Shown here in pieces: positions 9,466-21,758 of a stretch of 64,000 bases of DNA. The number at the start of each line of letters is the position of its first letter. The first letter of the stretch is position 1. Below the pieces are notes generated by a model. That model made no database searches. It worked only from the letters and a program-made list of their open reading frames with translations, and was not told where the DNA came from. The stretch is from Bretschneidera sinensis (Eukaryota > Streptophyta > Magnoliopsida > Brassicales > Akaniaceae), in NCBI GenBank assembly GCA_023935145.1, contig CM043698.1, positions 140,751,001-140,815,000 on the forward strand. Reading direction: 5' to 3'. The translations under genes were made by a program, and so were the position numbers.

Positions 9466-11150
9466 TGATGAGAGTCATATAATGCATCTAAACAATACTT
9501 AATTGTTAACATTTTAGGGTTGATCTCGGTTGTAATTGCACTTTTACATGTTAATAACTCTAAAGTGATATTCATAAATCATTGACTTAATTCGATACAT
9601 TTTCAGGTGCTTTGAGTACAAAAGAGATGATATAGCGATCCATGTTTAAAGCACTAAAAGATCTTAGGTGTCGGTGCTCGTATTTGTCCAAGGTTTAGAC
9701 ATGTTCAAACATGATTCAAAGATGGTTAAAGTCTAAACTAAAGTTGGAGTAATAAATTACAGTAAGTTAAAAGACTGCACACAAGTGTGTGCATCACTTT
9801 GGAGCAAGGAAAGGGTAGACACACTTGTGTGTGCACTTCTGCATACAAGCTAAAGGAGTTTCACTAAATTGCCAGAATTTCTCGTACAGATCAATCATTT
9901 TTGCAGATTAAACTGTATTGATGTAGGAAGAACCAGGAGATAAGCCATATATTTTTAGAAAGATCCGGAAGTCTATTTTCTGGAGAATTTTATGGTTCAT
10001 AAAAAGGAGTTTTGTAGAGAAAGTTATGGCAGTTTTAGTATACACAGGTCAGGCCTCCAGATCAGCATCCACCTAGCGCCGCGCCCCTCACTTTCCAGTG
10101 CTGCACTCTCACTTTCCAGCTCCCACTCAGTCCAAGACCAAATTAGGGCTGCACGATGACATTTTCTAGACCAAAATGCCCCTAACCACTTGTGATCTAT
10201 AAATAGATGCTTAAAGAGTGTGTAGCCAACATTCATTTTCAAGAAAGAAAATAGCAAGCAAGGAGGAGAGAAGAAAGAGAGGATCCAAGGGATCCAAATC
10301 CAACATTCTTCCATTTTATTTCTAAGTTTCTTGAGGGTTGGAAATCAAGGGGGAGAGCATTCATATTGTTCTTCCAACTTGAACTCCATGGCCAAATCAA
10401 GGGGAGAGCATCCATATTGTTCTTCCACCTTGAGTTTCATGGCCAACTAATCTTCATACAAGGGAAAGGGATGAATCCTTAGGGATTTATTGTTTCTTAT
10501 TTCCTTTTCTTGATTCGATTGTACAAATTTATTGTTGAATATTGTTTGTGAATTATTCATTGATTAAGTAAGAAGGATTTGAGTTCATGTGATAGATGCA
10601 CTTTTTATTCTTCTTCTTTTAGATTCTCTTAATCTGGTGATTGCATCATTCTCCTCAATTGATGTTGTTTGGATGTGATTGATTCCAGTAGATTTATTTT
10701 ACTGATTTTCCATTACTGCGATATTGTCATTGTGATATATTGTCATTTCTTGATAATCTTTAAGATCGGTCTTGTGTTCTTGAATCGAAATCAATGAGTA
10801 ATTTGTAGCAATTATATTAAAGTTATAAATGCGCTAGATTGAATATATTCTGATTGCTTGTTTGGGATGTGAAACTTGCAATCGAGTTAAAATCAATTCA
10901 ATCAAGAGTGGAAATAGGGAACAAACCTAAGGAGGATTCCCGGAACCTTGTTATTTCTTATTTATATTTCATTTACATTCATGCAATTTTTCTTATATTA
11001 TCTCATTATCAAAACTGAAAAATCTTTCGTTTAACTTTTGTCGTTCATTTTAAGGTTTACACATTTTCCTTTGTACTTAACTTGTTTCCCTGTGGAATCG
11101 GCACCCCAAAGTTGTACTACAACTACCGTGTTATACTTTGGGTGTAATCA
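9466..11150 (+). repeat. E3 5' LTR
   Basis: 1685 bp, TGATGAGAGTC to GGTGTAATCA. TATA box CTATAAATAG at 10197-10206. Upstream of it is a GC-rich segment (10075-10130) with AGCGCCGCGCC-like words, and before that the block CACTAAATTGCCAGAATTTC found also in the LTRs of E9, E10 and E13. Confidence 0.9.
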
Positions 11151-11155
11151 AATTT

Positions 11156-11173
11156 TGGCACCGATGCCGGGGA
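11156..11173 (+). other. E3 primer binding site
   Basis: TGGCACCGATGCCGGGGA lies five bases after the LTR and differs at two positions from the tRNA-Asp complement seen in Athila-type elements. Confidence 0.8.
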
Positions 11174-11369
11174 AACGCGCTTAAGTTCAAGGAAACTTGT
11201 CAACTTTGAGTGTGACAGTAGAAGAATTGTAAATATTTTTCTTTTCAGCAGTTTGTAAATACGGTAATATTGTTCTTTTACCTTTGTTTTGATTTTCTAA
11301 TTTTATTTTATTATTCTATTTTATTTTCATGTTTTATTTATTTTATTTCCCCTCTAAATTAATTGGTGC

Positions 11370-12886
11370 ATGCTTAGACTGAGAGATTTTCGAGGTAGAT
11401 TCATTAGAGGACCCGAATTAGAGTTACCCTCTCCTTCCACGTCCATTGGTGAAACCTCACCTAGATCAAACAATAGTGCACCCCCATCCGAGAATTTAGA
11501 GAATTTTGTTAACATGGCCGATAATTCTAATGAGAATGTTGCTAGGACACTTCAGGATTACCTCCACCCTACACACACAGCCACACCATCATGCATCATG
11601 TTTCCAGCTAATACTCGCCAACTAGATTTTAAAACAGGGATGATACAATTACTCCTTACTTTTCATGGCTTGGATAATGAAAACCCATATGTGCACATTA
11701 AAGAGTTTGAGGAAGTAGTTGCGACTTTTCATAGTCAAGATGAAACCGATGACATTGTTAGGCTTAAGTTCTTTCCTTTCGTTTTGAAGGATAGAGCTAA
11801 GAGTTGGCTATACTCACTAAGACCACGATCTATTGGGTCGTGGACTGAGATGACTCAAAATTTATTTAATAAATACTTTCCCCAACACAAGACCAATACT
11901 TAAAAAGACAAATCTCCACCTTTGCACAAAAGGAGAGCAAGACTTTGTATCATTCTTGGGAGAGATTTAAGGAGTTTTTGAGTATGTATCCTCACCATGG
12001 GTATGAGAATTGGCATTTAGTGAGCTATTTCTATGAGGATCTTACCTATAGAGAACGCCAATTTGTAGAGATGATGTGTAATGGTGGGTTCTTGGAGAAA
12101 GATCCTGATGAGGCCATAGAGTACCTCAATGAGCTTGCTGAAAAAACTCACACTTGGACTGGACCTAGTGCTATTGAGAGCACAAATAGGTCACGACCTA
12201 TAGAGAACCCAAATGGTGTTGGAATTTACCATCTTAGGGAAGAGAATAACCTTAAAGCCAAGGTCGAGATGCTCACTAGGGAACTAGAGGTATTAAAGGC
12301 TAAAAGTTCAAAGCCAACACACGTGGTTAATCATGCAAACTCTTTTGAACCATGTTTTGTGTGTGGCGGGGTAGATCATCTCGCCTAAGAATGTCCCACA
12401 TTTACTGAGATGAGAGGGATGTATAAGGAACAATGTAATGCCTTAGGCATGTACACGAAGCCTTCTACACCCTTCTCTAATACCTATAATCTGGGATGGT
12501 GAAATCACCCCAATTTCAACTGGAAGTCTGAAAACCAGCAGCTTGCACAACCCCCTGCACCGTACAATGAACCATATCATGCACCCGTGTCTTCTAGGAG
12601 TTCTTTAGAAGACACTTTACATGCTTTTATTGAAGCACATGGGAAGACTAATCAAAGGCTTGAATCTTTAATTATTCAGGTTGTTGAAGAACATAAAGAG
12701 ATAAAGAGCCAAGTGTCTAAGCTGACGAGCTACTTGAGTGTGACTGAGCGAGGTAAGTTCCCTTCTCAAGCTCAGTCCACATCCTACGGTCAGCACCAAA
12801 CGCAACATAAGGAAGAGGAGGTGAATGCCATTGAGACACTTAGTGGTAAGTCGTTACACATCCCAACAACGAACAAATCATAGGAT
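11370..12886 (+). pseudogene. E3 gag (Retrotrans_gag, CCHC), frameshifted
   Basis: Capsid/nucleocapsid precursor that would package element RNA. The first ORF (11370-11903, 177 codons) carries the capsid core LKFFPFVLKDRAKSWLYSL and FNKYFPQ. A frameshift near 11890 leads to the second ORF (11945-12388: SWERFKEFLSMYPHHG, EAIEYLNELAEKT). The CCHC knuckle CFVCGGVDHLA is cut by an in-frame TAA just before its last cysteine. After another stop (about 12500, in GW-NHPNFNW) the frame continues to 12886 with a coiled-coil-like HGKTNQRLESLI region. Start choice: the first ATG after the leader. Downstream a short piece of the protease-linker (VDVTDDI) remains near 12957, showing that pol was deleted. 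Confidence 0.88.
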
Positions 12887-12889
12887 GTG

Positions 12890-14721
12890 GACGACAACCA
12901 CCAAGTATATACCCTCACCCATGGCTTCATAAGAGCATATATCGAGCCAAAATCTGTAGATGTTACTGATGACATCTTTAAGGTCTCTCCAAAGCACACA
13001 AGCAACAAATTTAACAGTAAAGCAATTGCTGGTGCATTCAACTCATTTTGTTTAGGAGGGAATAAGAGTGTCTGGCTGAAGACGTAAAACTTAGCGCTTA
13101 TAGGAGGCACCCTATAGCATATCCTTTTATTGTTATTGTTTTTCATAATTCTTTTTCTTGTTTATTATTAGTATTTTGTTGTTTTCCAGTTTTACTTTCG
13201 TATTTATTTTTCAGGGACAAATACACAAAGCAGTTCAAATGGCGACGCACAATTTTCAGATTCTGTGCATTTTTGGTTACAAAGGGAGTTTCCTTATCTT
13301 TTTCTTTGACATTGAGGACAATTTCTACTTTAAGTTGGGGGTGGAGGAAACATATTCCTGTTTTTCATGTTTTATTCCTGTTTTTCATGTTTTTCATTGA
13401 ACTACTTGGTGTTATTTTACTTTTTTGTTTGTTTTTAGCATGCTTTGTGTTAACCTTGGAGTTAGTTCATATGTCGATGATATGAGCCTAATTGAGATAC
13501 CATATAGCGTTTAGAAGAAGTTAAATCTTGCTTCGCTTTGAGAAAAAAATTAAGTGTCAATCTTTCTTTGGTTTGAGACTCTGGTTTGTGGTAAGATTGC
13601 ATGATTAGTCTAAAACATTTGGAGAAGTTTTATGTGCGATTGTTTTGTGAATACTTTTGCGGTCTCAACAAGCTCTAGAACTTATTTGAGAATCACTTGA
13701 GGCAAAAATCATAGAATGCACACTACTTAGGATATGATATAGGCCATTTTTGAATCGTTCGAGCCTTTCAAACTTACTCTTGTTATATTTATCGCTAGTC
13801 ACCTGTTTGAGCATTTTTCTTGAAAATAAAAATTGAGCCTTGTTTTTTTTTTCGATAAACCATTTACTTACCTTTATGAGCCTAAAAATATTTTATCCTT
13901 CCATTTCTTTTAAAAGAACTTAGTTATACACATATTGTGAGAAGCATTTAAAAGGAGTAAGGGTGGACATATGAGAAAATATTACTACCATAACCCAAGT
14001 ATATTAAAAGAGATAAGTTGGGGGTTGTAGAAAAGAAAAGAAAATAATGAAAGAGGAGGTGAATGGTCTTATACCAAAATAAAAGAAAAAGGTGAATTAT
14101 GGCAAAGAAAGAAAAGAAAAAAAATGGTGATTTATTACGAGAAATGCTCAAAAAATGGTTGAAAGAGTTGGGTGTTGAAGTAAGGATATCTTGTGCTTAA
14201 AGTGATCGTGTTTAAATTAAGAGACTTAGTTCTTTTATTTGTTTAAACTTTCCCGTTCTTTGTTGACCTTTACCCTAGCCTAACTTTACAAGCTTATAAA
14301 AGACCTATTGATCCGATGTAGTGTGATTTTTCTACATAGTGGAGAGTGATTTGAAAAGTAAGCCTATGGAGCTTGATTTGTGATTGATGTCACGCAATTA
14401 ATATGTTTTTAGAGGCCAAGACTTGTATTCATGCTATGTTGTGCATAAAATCATCCTGGTGTTCGGACTAATGTATTGTTGTAAGATGGATGTTAAGAGT
14501 CGATAACGATTTTAAGGTTGACATTTGGATTATTCTTAGACTTGAGTGATATTTAATGATTCTATTTGTTGTATGTTATGCATGATTTTTGAGACAGATT
14601 TTTGAATCACTCTTGGTTAACACCAGCATTGCTGTATTTTGCTTTGATTACTAAATAAAGAGTTCATTTCTTGTCTTTCGCTTGAATTGCTAGGGACTAG
14701 CAATAAGCTAGTTGGGGGTTG
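12890..14721 (+). other. E3 3' non-coding region with polypurine tract
   Basis: No gene. Contains the conserved AACTTAGCGCTTA block (13088), hairpin plus purine module (13309-13345), AT-rich sequence, then the terminal hairpin ATTGCTAGGGACTAGCAAT (14686-14704) and polypurine tract AGTTGGGGGTTG immediately before the 3' LTR. Confidence 0.75.
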
Positions 14722-16409
14722 TGATGAGGGTCATATAATGCCTCTAAACAATACTTAATTGTTAGTATTTTACGGTTCATCTCGGTCGTAATCGCACTTT
14801 TACATGTTAATAACTCTAAAGTGATATTCATAAATCATTGACTTAATTCGATGCATTTTCAGGTGCTTTGAGTAAAAAAGAAATGATAAAGCGATCCATG
14901 TTTAAAGCGCCAAAAGATCTTGGGTGTCGGTGCTCGTATTTGTCCAAGGTTTAGACATGTCCAAACATGATTTAAAGATGGTTAAAGTCTAAACTATGGT
15001 TGGATTAATAAATTACAGTAAGTTAAAAGACTGCACACAAGTGTGTGCATCACATTGGAGCAAGGAAAGGGTAGGCACACTAGTGTGTGCACTTCTGCAT
15101 ACAAGCTAAAGGAGTTTCACTAAATTGCCAGAATTTCCCATACAGATCAATCATCTTTACAGATTAAACTGTATTGATGTCGGAAGAACCAGGAGATGAA
15201 CCATATGTTTTTAGAAAGATCTGGAAGTCTATTTTCTGGAGAATTTTAAGGTTTGTAAAAAGGAGTTTTCTAGAGAAAGTTATGGCAGTTTTAGTAGACA
15301 TAGGTCAGGCCTCCAAATCAGCATCCACCTAGCGCTGCGCCCCTCATTTTCCAGCGCTGCACTCTCACTTTCCAGCTCCCACTCAGTCCAAGACCAAATT
15401 AGGGCTGCACAATGACATTTTCTGGACTAAAATGCCCCCTAACTACTTGTGATCTATAAATAGATGCTTAAAGAGTGTGCAGCCAACATTTATTTTCAAG
15501 AAAGAAAAGAGCAAGCAAGGAGGAGAGAAAAAAGAGAGGATCCAAGAGATCCAAATCCAACATTCTTCCATTTTATTTCTAAGTTTCTTGAGGGTTGGAA
15601 ATCAAGGGGGAGAGCATTCATATTGTTCTTCCAACTTGAACTCCATGGCCAAATCAAGGGGATAGCATCCATATTGTTCTTCCACCTTGAGTTTCATGGC
15701 CAACTAATCTTCATACAAGGGAAAGAGATGAATCCTTAGGGATTTATTGTTCCTTATTTCCTTTTCTTGATCCGGTTGTACGAATTTATTGTTGAATATT
15801 GTTTGTGAATTATTCATTGATTAAGTAAGAAGGATTTGAGTTCATGTGATAGATGCAGTTTTTTTATTCTTCTTCTTTTAGATTCTCTTAATCAGGTGAT
15901 TGCATCCTTCTCCTCCATTGATGTTGTTTAGATGTGATTGATTCTGGTAGATTTATTTTACTGATTGTCCATTACTGCGATATTGTCATTGTGATATATT
16001 GTTGTTTCTTGATAATCCTTAAAATCGGTCTTGTGTGCTTGAACCGAAATCAATGAGTAATTTGTAGAAATTATATTAGAGTTATAAATGCACTAGATTG
16101 AATATATTCGGATTGCATGTTTGGGATGTGAAACTTGCAATCAAGATAAAATCAATTGAATCAAGAGTGGAAATAGGGAACGAACCTAAGGAGGATTCCC
16201 GGAACCTTATTATTTCTTATTTATATTTCATTTACATTCACGTAATTTTTCTTACATTATCTCATTATCAAAACCCAAAAATCTTTCGTTTAACTTTTAT
16301 CGTTCGTTTTAAGGTTTACACATTTTCCTTTGTACTTAATTTGTTTCCCTATGGAATCGACACCTCAAAATTGTACTACAGCTACCGTGTTATACTTTGG
16401 GTGTAATCA
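14722..16409 (+). repeat. E3 3' LTR
   Basis: 1688 bp, the partner of 9466-11150. TATA box CTATAAATAG at 15454-15463. Ends GTGTAATCA, followed by the target duplication. Confidence 0.9.
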
Positions 16410-17111
16410 GTAACTGAACCTCTTGCCTCAGTAAGCAGTGAATGTTCACGTCAAAAGGTGGGAATTAAACATTTAATGATCATAAAAATTTTCACTAAGT
16501 AACTGGACCTCTTACCTCAGTAAGTAGTGAGCGTTCACGTCAAAAGGTGGGAATTTCACTTGGTAGCATTAAGATCTGTTAGTTTCGTAGCCTTTTTTAC
16601 TCGAATTAGTAAGTCATCAGGGGTGTATTTACACATAATACCCTAAAACCATTTGGTTTGGGAGTCATTGGCTAAACACTCGCTACAAGAGTCAATTAGA
16701 AAGCTTAATGGAACTCAATATGGCAAAAATATCATGGTGAAAGGAAAAAAAAAAAAAACTATGCCATTATTGTTCTGTCTGATAAGGAATTCAATGAAGG
16801 TTTGGACACCGAAACACTACACATTAGAAATATTTGGAAGCTCCATCTTCTATGTGCTAATTTACCACACACCAAATCAAACTTGTGATGCGTTAAACCA
16901 ACCTTGGGTAAGTAATATGAACTTTTAAAATCCTTATTCATTGCAAAAATGTGTTTTTATTATAAGCTTACTCATGAAACAATCAACATGGTTTTACGTG
17001 CAACCTAAATTTTTTGGATATCATAAAGAATGAATTTATCTTTGATTTTTTTTTCATATAGTCTTTCGTTTTGTATTGCTAAGGGACTAGCAATATGTAA
17101 GTTTGAGGGTG
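16410..17111 (+). other. E2 3' non-coding region, second part
   Basis: No gene. It starts with a pair of conserved repeats (GTAACTGAACCTCTTGCCTC... at 16410 and again at about 16498), and ends with the hairpin ATTGCTAAGGGACTAGCAAT (17075-17094) and polypurine tract GTAAGTTTGAGGGTG before the LTR. Confidence 0.7.
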
Positions 17112-18397
17112 TGATAAGTGCTTAAATAGTCATATTTAAGCCTCTTAATTAACACTTGTTAAGCTCTTTGTTTATATATTTTAGTAGATTCTACTTCATT
17201 GTCGTGTTTTCTGTGTTTTTCATAGGTCTTCGAAGAAAAGAAGATATTTTGGAGCTCTAAGGAATAAAAAGTGAAGATCTGCAAACCAGTAAGGTGCGCT
17301 CGAGCGCACCTCTCTTGTGATCAAGCACATAGGCAATCGTTTGCACACTTAGAAGGCTCAAGCATACCCATACGCTTGAGTGCAGAAGTACGCGATCGAG
17401 TGCACATGCAAAGAGAGGCAGCAGAGCTAGTTTTGGAAAGAAGTCTCCAGTTCTCAAATTCGAAATTAGGGTTCTGGGGCTCCCTTAGAACTCTATATAT
17501 AGACTTGTAAAACACAGAAAACACACTTTTTGATTTTGCTTGAAGTTGTAACCTTTGGAGAGGAATTGATGACTCGTTTCCACAGCATTCTTTGGGTTTT
17601 ATCTTTCTCTTTAGTTTAGTTATGGTTATAATGTTTAGAATACTTATCATGTGTAACTAAACGTTAGTAAGGGCTTGGTTGAAGCCCTAATTATGTTTAA
17701 CCAATAATTTAGCATTGGCACATTTGCAATATTTATGCTGTGATTCTTGATTTGATTAATGCTTGTTTTTTATTTAAATTCCTCATATGTGTTTGTCTGA
17801 TCAACGTATGCATGTGGTACAGAATAGTTAGTTAAATCAATTTGGATGACCGAATCCTGGGTTTAACAATAGTAACAAAAGATATCTTATCCGGATTCTT
17901 GGGTTAATCAACATGGGAAACCGGGAGCGGACCAAGCCCTAGGTCTCGTGTGGTTGTCGATTTCCACAAACCTTATGCTCTCTTAAGGAACAACTCAGTA
18001 TACACCGTGCTGAATCCCTTAATGGAGAAAAAGAGTTAGAGTATACACCATGCCTAACTCATTGCATAGGGAAATCAATAGCTTAAGGAGTGGACCAAGC
18101 CCTTAGGTTGACAACCAGTAGGTATTCATAGAATGAGTAGAGCATTGGCATATGGTTTTGTTGGGGTGGCATGATTAGTGGTGGATACCAAGTCCCTACG
18201 CCTTTATCATTATTATCTAAACCCAATATTTATTTTTATCTATTTTTATTTTTTGAAATTAATTCTAAATCGAAATTCATCAATCCCTGTGGAGATAATC
18301 TTGCACTTGCACACTATGCAACTGTAGACCTTGTGCACTTGCAAGTAAACCAAGTTCGATTATTTGCTTAATAATTTAGGTAGATAAATGAACAACA
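17112..18397 (+). repeat. E2 3' LTR
   Basis: 1286 bp, TGATAAGTGC to GAACAACA. Word block at 17294-17406 (for example GTGCGCTCGAGCGCAC), TATA box CTATATATAG at 17493-17502. The LTR is directly followed by part of a copia LTR (E4), which suggests E2 inserted there; its 5' end lies left of the window. Confidence 0.82.
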
Positions 18398-18605
18398 TGA
18401 TACCATCAATTAAAGCTCTTAGGCAAAGCGTGCGTTTGGAGAACCTCTATCATTAAGTGTTTGTAAGGTTCAAAAAATTATTCAAATACTATTCATATGT
18501 ATGTTTTGGTGTGGTATTTGAATAATCATGGTTAGAGGTATGTAATTTAATTTTCACTGCGTGTATATGTGTGTATATATATATATATTAATCAAAATTC
18601 TTATA
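18398..18605 (+). repeat. E4 copia 5' LTR, 3' part only
   Basis: Matches 21006-21245 of the E4 3' LTR (GATACCATCAATYAA, TATGTTTTGGTGTGGTA, the TA-rich tail and AATCAAAATT). Its 5' part was removed or displaced by E2. The TA tract at 18572-18590 is a microsatellite. Confidence 0.75.
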
Positions 18606-19132
18606 TTGTGTTGTTACTACATGCACAAATAACCACTATCACTTGAAGTTTTTGGATAAAAACTTTGACAATCGATTGTGACATTGTTGATTGTTTGGAG
18701 AACACAATCTATTGTCCTTAACTGTCCTATGATAGAAAGATTTTATATTCAATTGTGACTTTACATAGTCGATTGTTCTAGATGTAAAAAGACTATAACT
18801 TGTCTCAACATAAGTATTTATTGATGTCATTATAAAAACTAAAGTATATATCATTATGTCTTAGGAGTAACCTTAGCATCTTAAGTCATGATGGTATATG
18901 GATATAATATATTAAACATAATAACATTAAGATGATAATAGTCATAGAACTATACGATAATATCTAGATTAAGGTTGCAATTAATTTGTTGAGATAATTA
19001 TTTTTATCCACATGGAAATTTTTATTTTAATGAGTTAATTGGAATAAGATAGTGAATTTAAACAATAAAGTTTTCCTAGGCCTACACGTGTGAAAATTTT
19101 GGCATATATGTTCACTAGTCTTATTGTTAATG
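18606..19132 (+). other. E4 decayed internal region with TCGA words
   Basis: No ORF. At 18667-18780 there are about five degenerate copies of CAATCGATTGT, another palindrome with a TCGA core, recalling the word blocks of the gypsy elements. No primer site or gag is recognisable; the 5' half of the element is lost. Confidence 0.5.
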
Positions 19133-19348
19133 TGTAAGTTCTATGCGTGAGGTGATCTTTGCCCACATGAAGGTATTGAACTTACAATTAAGTTTTTTAT
19201 GGACTGTAAATTCTATGTGTCATGCAACCTTTACCTACAGGAAGGTATTGAATTTACAATTAAGTTTGCTGTGAAATGTAAGTTCTATACGTGATGCGAC
19301 CCCTGCCCACAAGAAGGCACTGAACTTATAATTAAGTTTATCATGGAT
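19133..19348 (+). repeat. Three 72-bp tandem repeats in E4
   Basis: Units 19133-19204, 19205-19276 and 19277-19348 have exactly the same length. Each starts TGTAARTTCTAT and holds the inverted partner GAACTTA about 45 bases later, so each unit can form a stem. They precede the RT remnant. Confidence 0.85.
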
Positions 19349-19355
19349 TACTTTC

Positions 19356-20360
19356 ATGGCTAATAGTCAAGTTTGGGATCTCGTTGAACTACCAAAAGAA
19401 GCTGTAGCCATTGGCTTCAAATGGATTTATAATACTAAAAGAGGTTCTTCTGGTAATATAGAACAAAATAAGGACAAACTTGTAGCTAAGGTTTTCACAC
19501 AAAAATATGGAAATGATTATGACGAAACTTCAATCGAGTTTCTAAGAAGGATTCACTTAGAATAATCATGGCCTTAGTAGCACATTTTGATTTAGAGTTA
19601 TATCAAATGGATGTGAAAACAATATTCTTAAATGGATCTTTTGAAGAAGAGGTATACATTAATGGTTTCGCTTCCAATAAAGGAAGTCACCTTGTGTTTA
19701 AGCTTAAGAAATTTATATATGGGCTAAAGCAAGCTTCCCGTCAATAGTATATGAAATTTAACGATGTTGTAACATCCATACAGTTTCATGTAGAACATTG
19801 GTGATCAATGTATATACCATGAGGTCAGTATGAGTAAATAATCATCTTAATTCTATACGTAGATGATATTCTACTTGAAAATAACGACTTGGGTTTGCTA
19901 TATGAGACAAAGTAATTTCTTGCTCAAAAATTTGAAATTGATGGGTGAAGTCTCTTATGTCATTGGCGTAGAAAATTATAAAGATAGAAGACACTAGGAC
20001 TGTCTCAGAAGGCCTACATTGATAAAGTTTTCTCAAGATATATAATGAGGGGTTGGTCACCCTATGCAGCACGATGGAGTCATAATTCATAGCTTGCCAT
20101 GAAGCAATGTCACAAGCCTTACGATTGTTATTTCCATATCAATGTCATTAAGAATTTATTATAATAGTTTAGTTGTAGTATTCTTTTCAAAGAATAACAA
20201 AACTAGTAGTAAAAATAAGCATATCTACCTAAAGTATATGGTTGTTAGAGATCGTATTATAGAGTGCTATTTCTACTAAGCACATAAGAAGTGAACCAAT
20301 GATTACAGATCCTTTAACTAAAGGTTTATCAGTAAGTTCATTTAAGGATCATGTGCAACA
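19356..20360 (+). pseudogene. E4 Ty1/copia RT and RNase H remnant
   Basis: Fragments in shifting frames of a copia reverse transcriptase: VWDLVELPKEAVAIGFKWIY (19370) with KDKLVAKVFTQ, then after a frameshift near 19545 the core ELYQMDVKT with the first catalytic aspartate, and YGLKQASRQ followed by a stop. The YVDD motif is at about 19852-19875 (LYVDDILL). The RNase H tail is visible near 20299 (TDPLTKGLS). Integrase, protease and gag are absent. The sequence is too damaged for a lineage call beyond TNT1-like copia. Confidence 0.82.
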
Positions 20361-20741
20361 TATAGGATTAATTAGGCCAGATAATTTTTTTTATCTCTTT
20401 TGCTATTCATTTATGAATTTTATATTCATGAACATATTTGGTTATATTTTAAGAAAGTCAAATAATTATTTTGTGCGTATAAAGAATTTGATTGATAGTT
20501 TGGACCTTAGTATAAGTAAATACCATTCATAAGGTAAATCTAAGTATTTATTTAGGAATAATCATACATTATAATACATGGAAGGGAGTGTTCTTATCGA
20601 AAGGCATGACCGCCATGACTCATGAGTTGAAAATTTCTATTAAAGTAAATGCTAGTTTGGGTAAAATTTAAAGTTTATGGCCATCTACACTATTTATCAC
20701 AATATAGTCTTTAGTTGTGTCATTTGGGCCAAGTGGGAGAA
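20361..20741 (+). other. E4 3' non-coding region with polypurine tract
   Basis: No gene; the 77-codon frame here continues from the RNase H tail and then runs into AT-rich sequence. Ends with GGCCAAGTGGGAGA, the copia polypurine tract, just before the 3' LTR. Confidence 0.6.
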
Positions 20742-21167
20742 TGTAAGACTTATCTCCAAAAAAATTGGAGATTTGATGTGGTCCAAATGACAAATAAAAT
20801 CAGTGGAGTAATAAATACAATAATTACCCACTAGAGAGTGATAATCTACTCATTATTATTGTGGACTATCCATTTCTTTTGTGGATTACCCACATCTATT
20901 ATGGAATGATAAGAAAACTTATTCATTTAAATCCTTGGTGGAAGGAATAATTATCTTACATTGTGAAGAGTTCCCTAATCTAACTTACAAATAACAAGTT
21001 TTTGATACCATCAATCAAGACTCTTAAGCAAGGCATAGGATAGAAGAACATCTATCACTAAGTGTTTGTAGTGTTCTAAACACTATTCAAACACTATTCT
21101 CTTGTATGTTTTGGTGTGGTACTTGAACAATCATGGTTGGAGGTACATAATTTAATTTTTGCGGTAT

Positions 21168-21223
<56 letters not shown>

Positions 21224-21245
21224 GATACTAATCAAAATTATTACA
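20742..21245 (+). repeat. E4 copia 3' LTR
   Basis: 504 bp from TGTAAGACTTATC. Ends in a CA/TA microsatellite (21171-21223) and AATCAAAATTATTACA. It is cut at 21245 by the E7 LTR, so its last bases may be missing. Confidence 0.78.
21171..21223. repeat. (CA)n(TA)n microsatellite
   Basis: About 14 CA dinucleotides followed by about 12 TA dinucleotides, within the E4 LTR. Confidence 0.9.
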
Positions 21246-21758
21246 TATTGAGCGTTTATTTACTTAAATAATTAGGCAAATAATCGTTCTAGTTTTACTT
21301 GCAAGTGCACAAGGTCTGTGGTAGCATAGTGTGCAAATGCGAGATCATTTCCACAGGGATTGGTGAATTTCTATCTAGAACTAATTTCTTTAAGTTAAAA
21401 GAGAAATAACAGTTGATAGTGAGGAATAACAATAATGAGAACATAGGGCTATGATATCCACCACTAATTATACTTTTCCATTACTAAGGTTTCAATGCTC
21501 TAGTCTTATCATGAATATCTAATGGTTGCCAACCTAAGGGCTTGGCCCACACCTTAGGCTATAGGTCTCCCTATGCAATGAGTTAGGCATGGTGTATAAT
21601 CTAACTCTTTTCTCTCTTTAAGGGATTCAGCATAGGTGTATACTGAGTTGTTCCTTAAGAAAGCATGAGGCCTGTGGAGATCAACAACCACATGGGACCT
21701 AGGGCTTGGTCTGCTCTCAGTTTCCGATGTTGATTAACGTGGGAATCCGGTGTGGATA
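21246..21758 (-). repeat. E7 3' LTR, distal part
   Basis: The minus-strand end of an E1-type LTR. Its terminal CA reads TA here. The rest of this LTR is at 34564-35332; E5 inserted between them with a perfect GGATA duplication (21754-21758 and 34564-34568). Confidence 0.85.

Larger units (their letters stand above)
9466..16409 (+). mobile_element. E3: gag-only Ty3/gypsy element inserted in E2
   Basis: A complete 6.9-kb unit with LTRs 9466-11150 and 14722-16409, primer site, gag, and a long 3' region with polypurine tract. Flanking target duplication is GTAAT (9461-9465) and GTAAC (16410-16414), one base apart; the undisturbed site is seen in E8 near 41636. Protease, RT, RNase H and integrase are absent, so it would depend on another element's enzymes. 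In the first ~175 bases the two LTRs differ at about a dozen positions, so the insertion is not recent. Confidence 0.9.

Noticed and set aside
10024..10314. Minus-strand 96-codon frame with tryptophan-rich start
   Set aside because: Antisense to the E3 LTR, overlaps the TATA region, and is not kept in the second LTR.
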